From contig CAIYMZ010000012.1 in NCBI GenBank assembly GCA_903927415.1, positions 1-10,898 on the forward strand: 10,898 bases of DNA, written 5' to 3'. Position 1 is the first letter of the stretch, and the number at the start of each line of letters is the position of its first letter. The DNA comes from an uncultured Alphaproteobacteria bacterium (GTDB taxonomy: Bacteria > Pseudomonadota > Alphaproteobacteria > Rickettsiales > UBA1997). The position numbers and the translations under genes are program-made. Under the pieces are notes generated by a model. The model was not told where the DNA came from. It was given only the letters and a program-made list of their open reading frames with translations, and did no database searches. This document shows positions 6,536 through 10,898 of this stretch, in pieces.

Positions 6536-8752
6536 TCATCCTCCAGCAATCATTTTCAAACAATCGTCATAGCCAAAAAGTTGCAGCAAATCGCGGTGAT
6601 TTTTTTTGAGGTCGCCGCGGTGCAAAATTAATTGCGCGTTTTTGTGCGCAATCTTCAGCAAATCAGAATCAAAATTCAGATCAGCAATTTTAAATTCCGG
6701 AAAGCCACTTTGCTTGGTGCCAAGTAATTCGCCGCTGCCGCGCATTTTTAAATCTTCTTCAGCAATGAAAAATCCGTCGTCGGATTGGCGTAAAATGTTG
6801 AGGCGAGTGCGTTGATTGGTGCCGTATTTTTCGCCGTACAACAAAATACAAAAAGATTTTTTGTTGCTACGACCAACGCGACCGCGAAGTTGGTGAAGTT
6901 GAGCGAGGCCAAAATTTTCAGCATTTTCAACGAGGATTACTGTGGCGTCAGGCACGTCGATCCCAACTTCAATCACCGTAGTTGCGACTAGAATTTTCAA
7001 GCTCCCGAGCGGATTCGAAAATTCCGCCATTATTTTTTCTTTTTCGCTTTCCTTCATTTTTCCGTGCAGCAACCCGACTTTTTCGGCGCCGAAAATTTTT
7101 GTGAGTTCAGCGTGTTTTTCTTTTGCTGCTGTGAGCTCAGTTTCGTTCTGGACCCCGCAACAAGTGCGGGGTGACACTGAGTGCGAATTGTCACCTGAGT
7201 GCGAATTGTCACCTGAGTGTGAATTGTCACCTGAGTGCGAATTGTCACCTGAGTGTGAATTGTCACCCCGCACTTGTTGCGGGGTCCATTGTTCCGAAGC
7301 ATCAATCACCGGACAAATCCAATAAATCTTCTCCCCGCGCAAAACCGCGCGTTTCATGGCTTCGTGAATCTCGCCAATTTTTTTTGCGGACATTACCAGT
7401 GTCTCAATTCGCTGCCGATTTTTCGGTTTTTCGTTCAAAATCGAAATGTCCATTTCGCCGTAGAGACCCATCATCAAGCTGCGCGGGATGGGCGTTGCGC
7501 TCATTAGCAGCGTGTCGACGTCCGCGCCTTTTTCGACAAGTTTTAAGCGCTGCATCACGCCGAAGCGGTGTTGCTCGTCAATCACCGCGAGGCCGAGATT
7601 TTTGAATTTGACGTCATCTTCCAAAACCGCGTGGGTGCTGATTAGAACGTCAATTTTTCCTTCAGCCAAATCGGAGATTATTTTTGTTTTTTGTTTTTTT
7701 GTCGTGGCAGAAGTGAGGAGTTCAATCGTCAAATTAAATTTTTCTAAAAACTTGCGGAAATAGGCCAGATGCTGTTTGGCGAGCACTGTTGTTGGCGCAA
7801 TCACGCAAGTTTGTTTTTGCCCAGAAATGGTGGAGAGGCAAGCGGATATTGCGACGACGGTCTTGCCGCTGCCGACATCACCTTGCAAAAGTCGTAACAT
7901 TTTTTTGTCAGAAAAAATTTCTGATTCAATTTCTGAAATCGCTTTTAGCTGTGCCTGCGTAAGCTGAAAAGGCAGAGACGAAAGAAATTCTGCCGCTAAA
8001 TTTTTTTCTGGTTGCAGAAAATTTTTATGTGACTGCGATTTATTTTTGGCGAGCAAAACTGCGATTTGCCAAGCGAGAAGTTCGTCGTAAGCGAGGCGTT
8101 GGCGGGCGAGTTGCCAATTTTTTTCGGACGTTTGGTGAAAATAATGTAAGTCTTTCAACGCCTCACCAAACCGTAGCCAGCCTCGCTGTTTCAATAATTC
8201 CGCATTAATCCATTCCTCATTTTCTTCGCCAATCTTCGCCAAAATTTCGTGAATTTTTTTGGTCAAAAATTTTTGCGAAATCGCGGCGGTTAAAGGGTAG
8301 ATTACGTTCAACTGCGGCAGTTTTTCGATCTCGCTTGCCGGCAAAATTTCTTGCGGGTGAGTGATTTGATTCTCCCCCCCTAATCGTTGCAAATGCCCGA
8401 GAATAGCGATCTCGGAGCCGATTTTCATCTTTGCGATTTGGCTCGGAAAAATTTTAAAAAAAACGAGATTTATGTAGCCGGTCGGATTGTAGCAAATCAC
8501 TTTGAATGGTTGGCGCGCTGTTGCTGGCTTGACGTGCGATTCGACTTTGGCTTTGACGATTATCAGCTCGTCATTTTGCACTTCGAAAAGTCGCGGACAG
8601 ATCGAAATTTTTTCAACGCGAATTGGCTTGTGTAGCAGGAGATCGAAGATTTTATTGCCGCCGATGAGATGGGAGAGGTGCTTTGTTAGAATTGTTTTGA
8701 CGCTGCGAAGAGTGGTAAGTGGTAGGTTGTAGGGGGTGGTAGGTGAGATCAT
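6536..8752 (-). CDS. recG: ATP-dependent DNA helicase RecG with repeat insertion
   Basis: 738 aa; RecG remodels stalled forks and branched DNA. The N-terminal wedge/OB region spans about 55-150. The helicase core has Walker A GDVGSGKT (291-298), DEQH (392-395), LLMSATPIPRS (415-425) and QLRGRVGRS (621-629), and the RecG-typical TRG region EDLKMRGSGELLGTKQSG (666-683). Residues 489-535 (WTPQQVR, then GDNSHS five times, then VSPRTCCGVQ) are extra, coming from an inverted repeat with a tandem array (7149-7288). Without them the length is about 691, normal for RecG. The insertion falls between the beta strand YWICPVID and the helix leading to GLLHGKM, a surface loop of the second RecA domain, so function may persist. 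The start overlaps the smpB stop as ATGA. Codons 2-15 come from low-complexity CTACCA-like DNA; the conserved PLTTL follows at 11-15. Confidence 0.96.
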   Translation of the reverse strand: MISPTTPYNLPLTTLRSVKTILTKHLSHLIGGNKIFDLLLHKPIRVEKISICPRLFEVQNDELIIVKAKVESHVKPATARQPFKVICYNPTGYINLVFFKIFPSQIAKMKIGSEIAILGHLQRLGGENQITHPQEILPASEIEKLPQLNVIYPLTAAISQKFLTKKIHEILAKIGEENEEWINAELLKQRGWLRFGEALKDLHYFHQTSEKNWQLARQRLAYDELLAWQIAVLLAKNKSQSHKNFLQPEKNLAAEFLSSLPFQLTQAQLKAISEIESEIFSDKKMLRLLQGDVGSGKTVVAISACLSTISGQKQTCVIAPTTVLAKQHLAYFRKFLEKFNLTIELLTSATTKKQKTKIISDLAEGKIDVLISTHAVLEDDVKFKNLGLAVIDEQHRFGVMQRLKLVEKGADVDTLLMSATPIPRSLMMGLYGEMDISILNEKPKNRQRIETLVMSAKKIGEIHEAMKRAVLRGEKIYWICPVIDASEQWTPQQVRGDNSHSGDNSHSGDNSHSGDNSHSGDNSHSVSPRTCCGVQNETELTAAKEKHAELTKIFGAEKVGLLHGKMKESEKEKIMAEFSNPLGSLKILVATTVIEVGIDVPDATVILVENAENFGLAQLHQLRGRVGRSNKKSFCILLYGEKYGTNQRTRLNILRQSDDGFFIAEEDLKMRGSGELLGTKQSGFPEFKIADLNFDSDLLKIAHKNAQLILHRGDLKKNHRDLLQLFGYDDCLKMIAGG
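7149..7288. repeat. Palindromic element inserted in frame in recG
   Basis: Bases 7149-7176 and 7261-7288 are perfect 28-bp inverted repeats (left arm TGGACCCCGCAACAAG...). Each arm is itself a hairpin: CCCCGCA, loop ACAAG, TGCGGGG. Arms of this kind (ACCCCGCA...TGCGGGGT) resemble dispersed palindromic repeats of rickettsia-like genomes. In-frame palindromic elements within genes are established in Rickettsia (RPE). It encodes about 47 extra RecG residues in an open frame. Confidence 0.9.
7177..7266. repeat. Five 18-bp tandem units within the recG insertion
   Basis: Unit CTGAGTGYGAATTGTCAC, five copies at 7177, 7195, 7213, 7231 and 7249. The only variable base is Y (c, c, t, c, t). On the coding strand of recG a unit is six codons giving GDNSHS, and the variable base is the silent third base of the first Ser codon (TCG or TCA). 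The last five bases of the fifth unit overlap the right inverted arm, which suggests that the unit arose from the arm boundary. Confidence 0.95.
8708..8745. repeat. CTACCA-like degenerate repeat under the recG N-terminus
   Basis: On the coding strand of recG this stretch reads as units such as CCTACCA, CTTACCA and CCTACAA, similar to the GCCTACC heptamer between psd and pccB. It encodes roughly residues 3-15. It may be a decayed copy of the same array type that supplied the start region. Confidence 0.5.
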
Positions 8753-9183
8753 TCTTCGCCGCGCTGATTTCTCCGCGCTTCATCTTTTTTCTTAATCGAC
8801 TCGCGCTTGTCGTAAAGTTTTTTGCCGCGACCGATTCCGATTACAACTTTGGCGAAGCCTTTTTTGTTGAAGAAAATTTTTAATGGTACCACGGAATAGC
8901 CTTTTTCCTGCATTTTACCGGTGATTTTTTCTAGTTGTTTTTTGTGGAGCAGAAGTTTGCGCGGGCGTGTTGGCGCATGATTGAAACGATTAGCGTTTTT
9001 ATATTCGCTGATGTGGCAATTTGTGAGAAATAATTCACCGCCAATTTCGGCGACGTAAGATTCATTGATGGTTGCTTTGCCGGCGCGCACCGATTTTACC
9101 TCGCTTCCGAGCAACATGATACCCGCCTCAATTTCTTCTTCGATGGTGTAATTGAAATGTGCTTTGCGATTTAGAATTTGCAT
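8749..9183 (-). CDS. smpB: SsrA-binding protein SmpB
   Basis: 144 aa, slightly short of the 150-160 residues often seen. It binds tmRNA and brings it to stalled ribosomes for trans-translation. Family blocks are clear: NRKAHFNYTIEE (5-16), GIMLLGSEVKSVRAGKA (21-37), HISEYKNANRFNHAP (57-71), RPRKLLLHKKQ (73-83) and GRGKKLYDKRE (118-128). The basic C-terminal tail (KKKDEARRNQRGEE) enters the empty mRNA channel of the ribosome. The start ATG agrees with the family; the preceding sequence (AACAACA) gives no Shine-Dalgarno. Its stop overlaps the recG start (ATGA), so the two are translationally coupled. It is divergent from rpsF over 172 bp. No ssrA gene is in the window. Confidence 0.97.
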   Translation of the reverse strand: MQILNRKAHFNYTIEEEIEAGIMLLGSEVKSVRAGKATINESYVAEIGGELFLTNCHISEYKNANRFNHAPTRPRKLLLHKKQLEKITGKMQEKGYSVVPLKIFFNKKGFAKVVIGIGRGKKLYDKRESIKKKDEARRNQRGEE

Positions 9184-9223
9184 TTGTTGTTAATTGATCA
9201 GAGGTCGGTTTTTTCAACTGGAT

Positions 9224-9252
9224 TTGACATATTTACCATTCACCAATTTCAT
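9224..9252 (+). promoter_or_regulatory. Candidate promoter of rpsF-rpsR-rplI
   Basis: A perfect TTGACA (9224-9229) is followed after 17 bases by TTTCAT (9247-9252), matching four of six -10 positions. It lies about 100 bases ahead of rpsF in the divergent smpB-rpsF gap, in the expected direction. It is the second perfect TTGACA of the window, and both head ribosomal protein operons. Confidence 0.45.
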
Positions 9253-9355
9253 GTTGCAATTAAAAAACCCGTCCATACTTTGCGCCGCTCCCATTTTTAG
9301 CTGCTCTAAGAAAGCAATTCGAGAAGCAATTAATTTCAATTTAAAATTTTTATCT

Positions 9356-9769
9356 ATGCCTCTTTACGAGACCGTTTTTATTGCTCGGCAAGATTTAACC
9401 GCCGATGATGCTGACACCTTAACCAGCAAGCTTTGCAAGATTGTCACAGATGGTAAGGGAAAAATCGTTTCTAAAGAATATTGGGGCCTAAGAAATCTTG
9501 CCTATAAGGTTAAAAAAAATTCTCGTGGGCATTATGTCCTACTAAATATTGATGCTGAATATGCTGCAGTTGCAGAGCTTAATCGTGTCATGGGCTTCAA
9601 TGAAGATATAATCAGAAGCACAACATTCGCGGTTGAAGAGCATTTCGAAGAGTCGCCACTATTTGTTTCAACTACTGCCAAAGATTACAAAATTGGCAAA
9701 GTTTCGACTACCAAAAAAGATTTAAGCAAAATTGATCTGGTATCGGATCAAGCTCAATTTGAAGTTTAA
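9356..9769 (+). CDS. rpsF: Small ribosomal subunit protein bS6
   Basis: 137 aa; bS6 binds the central domain of 16S rRNA as a dimer with bS18. The start at 9356 is chosen because the family begins MPLYETVFIARQDLT; an upstream in-frame ATG at 9194 would add 54 unrelated residues that overlap the promoter region. Conserved are KEYWGLRNLAYKVKKNSRGHY (from about 40) and FNEDIIRSTTFAVEEH (81-96). The C-terminus extends about 35 residues beyond the core, ending AQFEV, a tail region that varies among bacteria. The Shine-Dalgarno is poor at this ATG. rpsR follows after 9 bases. Confidence 0.95.
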   Translation: MPLYETVFIARQDLTADDADTLTSKLCKIVTDGKGKIVSKEYWGLRNLAYKVKKNSRGHYVLLNIDAEYAAVAELNRVMGFNEDIIRSTTFAVEEHFEESPLFVSTTAKDYKIGKVSTTKKDLSKIDLVSDQAQFEV

Positions 9770-9778
9770 GGAGAAATT

Positions 9779-10111
9779 ATGGCAGCAAGAATAGTTAATA
9801 AGAATAAAAATACCAATAACTACACCAACAATCAAAGCACAGAAGAAGGCTTCATCAAAATTTCTTTGGTAAATCAAAGCGTTTTTGTCAGAAAGAAAAA
9901 ATCTTGCCCACTTCGCGATATTTCGCTCGCTGAAATCGATTACAAAAATCTTAAATTGTTGAATAAATTTCTTTCTGAAAGAGGAAGAATTATTCCTAGC
10001 AGAGTCACAAATGTTGAAGTAAAAAAACAAAAAGCTTTGGCCTTGGCAATCAAGAGAGCTAGGCATCTAGCACTGATCTCTCCGATTAAAAAAGACGTAA
10101 TTTCAAACTAA
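9779..10111 (+). CDS. rpsR: Small ribosomal subunit protein bS18
   Basis: 110 aa, longer than the usual 75-95. The core is clear: VRKKKSCPLRD (37-47), IDYKNLKLLNKFLSERGRIIP (53-73) and VKKQKALALAIKRARHLALI (81-100). The extra length is an Asn/Lys-rich N-terminal extension of about 30 residues (NKNKNTNNYTNNQ) that looks unstructured. A strong Shine-Dalgarno, AAGGAGA (9768-9774), overlaps the rpsF stop and lies 4 bases before ATG. It pairs with bS6 in the 30S platform. The next gene is 8 bases away. Confidence 0.96.
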   Translation: MAARIVNKNKNTNNYTNNQSTEEGFIKISLVNQSVFVRKKKSCPLRDISLAEIDYKNLKLLNKFLSERGRIIPSRVTNVEVKKQKALALAIKRARHLALISPIKKDVISN

Positions 10112-10119
10112 CTTAAACA

Positions 10120-10737
10120 ATGAAAATTATTCTAATCGCTTCGGTTTCTAATCTTGGTAAAATTGGCGATGTTGTTGCGGTAAAAAATGGCTACGCAAAA
10201 AATTTTTTGATCCCAAATAAAAAAGCCATTTGCTTTACGACTAACAATTACAAAATTTTTGAAACCAAAAAACACGAATTTGAACAAGCCAATCTCAAAA
10301 ATCTTGATGTTGCTGAAAGGGTGAAAGTGCAAGTTGCCGGTAAAGATATTGTGATTATTGAAAATGCTTCTGACGATGGAAGGCTTTATGGCTCAGTGAA
10401 CTCGGCAAGTATCGCGATTAAAATTAATGAAATTTTAGGTGAAAAATTAGTTTCTCGTGCCGACATTTTTTTAAAAAAACCAATCAAAGAAATTGGTGTT
10501 TATGAAGTAAGATTAAATCTTCACTCCGAAATCGGTTTTGATGTGCGTTTGATTGTGACCAGAAGCGAATCAGAAATCGAAGCTCTTTTAAAATCTGAAA
10601 AGAAAGGTTCAAAATCTGCGGATAAAGTTGAGGCTTCAGAAGTGGAAGTTGCATCTGAAAAATCAGAAGAAAAAACCAAAAAACCAAAAAAGAAGAAGCC
10701 TGAAATTTCTGAAGAAATAGTGCAAATCGTTGCATAA
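10120..10737 (+). CDS. rplI: Large ribosomal subunit protein bL9, extended C-terminus
   Basis: 205 aa against about 150 for typical bL9, which binds near the L1 stalk and helps to keep reading frame. The signature GKIGDVVAVKNGYAKNFLIP (13-32) is intact; the linker helix (45-70) and C-terminal domain (GRLYGSV at 87-93, KEIGVYEVRLNLHSEIG at 123-139) follow. From about residue 155 an added charged tail rich in Lys, Glu and Ser (KKPKKKKPEISEE) is present, likely disordered. The spacing is 8 bases after rpsR, with no clear Shine-Dalgarno. It is last in the operon and followed by a terminator. Confidence 0.96.
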   Translation: MKIILIASVSNLGKIGDVVAVKNGYAKNFLIPNKKAICFTTNNYKIFETKKHEFEQANLKNLDVAERVKVQVAGKDIVIIENASDDGRLYGSVNSASIAIKINEILGEKLVSRADIFLKKPIKEIGVYEVRLNLHSEIGFDVRLIVTRSESEIEALLKSEKKGSKSADKVEASEVEVASEKSEEKTKKPKKKKPEISEEIVQIVA

Positions 10738-10758
10738 TTTTTAGAGCCCTCTCAAGTT

Positions 10759-10801
10759 AAAAAAACCGCTTTCAAATTTAAATTTTGGAAGCGGTTTTTT
10801 T
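10759..10801 (+). terminator. Rho-independent terminator of the rpsF-rpsR-rplI operon
   Basis: CCGCTTTCAAA (10766-10776) pairs with TTTGGAAGCGG (10784-10794) with one G-U, loop TTTAAAT. The stem is extended by seven A-T pairs and ends in a run of seven T (10795-10801). The A-run ahead of it makes it able to act on the opposite strand too. It lies 21 bases after the rplI stop. Confidence 0.92.
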
Positions 10802-10898
10802 ATTGCACAAAAATTATTTTGTTTGCAGGAAATTTTTCTTAAAAAAATTTCTTTTTTAAATTTCCGTTTTTTTTATTTTTTTTAGAGCTAGCATTCAC
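10802..10898. other. AT-rich spacer, no gene visible
   Basis: Long T and A runs with a weak palindrome GGAAATTT (10828-10835) against AAATTTCC (10858-10865). No coding frame or RNA is recognisable before the window ends. Confidence 0.5.

Noticed and set aside
7177..7266. CRISPR-like array in recG
   Set aside because: Units of 18 bp abut without spacers and lie in a coding frame, so this is a tandem repeat and not a CRISPR.
9194..9355. N-terminal extension of S6 from an upstream ATG
   Set aside because: The 54 extra residues are unlike S6, cover the candidate promoter, and the family starts at MPLYETV.

Overview
The window looks like a chromosomal segment of an AT-rich alphaproteobacterium, plausibly Rickettsiales-like or a relative. 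This is inferred from the gene families (CcoG, a short Psd proenzyme, PccB, SmpB, S6-S18-L9), from long poly-A/T codon runs, and above all from many short palindromic repeats scattered between and even inside genes. Nothing in the sequence fixes the species. Almost all genes are conserved housekeeping genes. I found no defence, secretion, CRISPR or biosynthetic system. The unusual content is repeat biology.

Layout, left to right. A dispersed-repeat remnant (1-60) lies downstream of ccoG, which is on the minus strand and encodes a membrane ferredoxin-type factor for cbb3 oxidase assembly. Divergent from ccoG is a ribosomal/tRNA unit on the plus strand: rplU (L21), rpmA (L27) and tRNA-Leu(UAG). 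A palindrome begins in the tRNA CCA end, and behind it lies a decayed GIY-YIG endonuclease-like gene with a visible internal deletion and frameshift. Then follow tig (trigger factor), a 219-bp gap holding a REP-like inverted pair of hairpins and other repeats, psd (phosphatidylserine decarboxylase), a mirrored heptanucleotide array, and pccB (propionyl-CoA carboxylase carboxyltransferase subunit).

pccB meets recG tail to tail, one base apart. recG lies on the minus strand and is translationally coupled (ATGA overlap) to the upstream smpB. RecG carries an in-frame insertion of about 47 codons: two 28-bp inverted arms, each itself a hairpin, enclosing five tandem 18-bp units that encode GDNSHS x5. 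Without the insertion the protein has normal RecG length and all helicase motifs are intact, so the gene has probably tolerated a palindromic element that then expanded. Divergent from smpB is the classical rpsF-rpsR-rplI operon (S6, S18, L9), closed by a strong Rho-independent terminator.

Functional themes are translation (L21, L27, S6, S18, L9, tRNA-Leu, and SmpB for tmRNA ribosome rescue), protein folding (trigger factor), DNA repair (RecG), membrane lipid synthesis (Psd), propionyl-CoA metabolism (PccB) and respiratory oxidase maturation (CcoG). At least six short repeat families or arrays occur within 10.9 kb, and this is the most notable property of the window.
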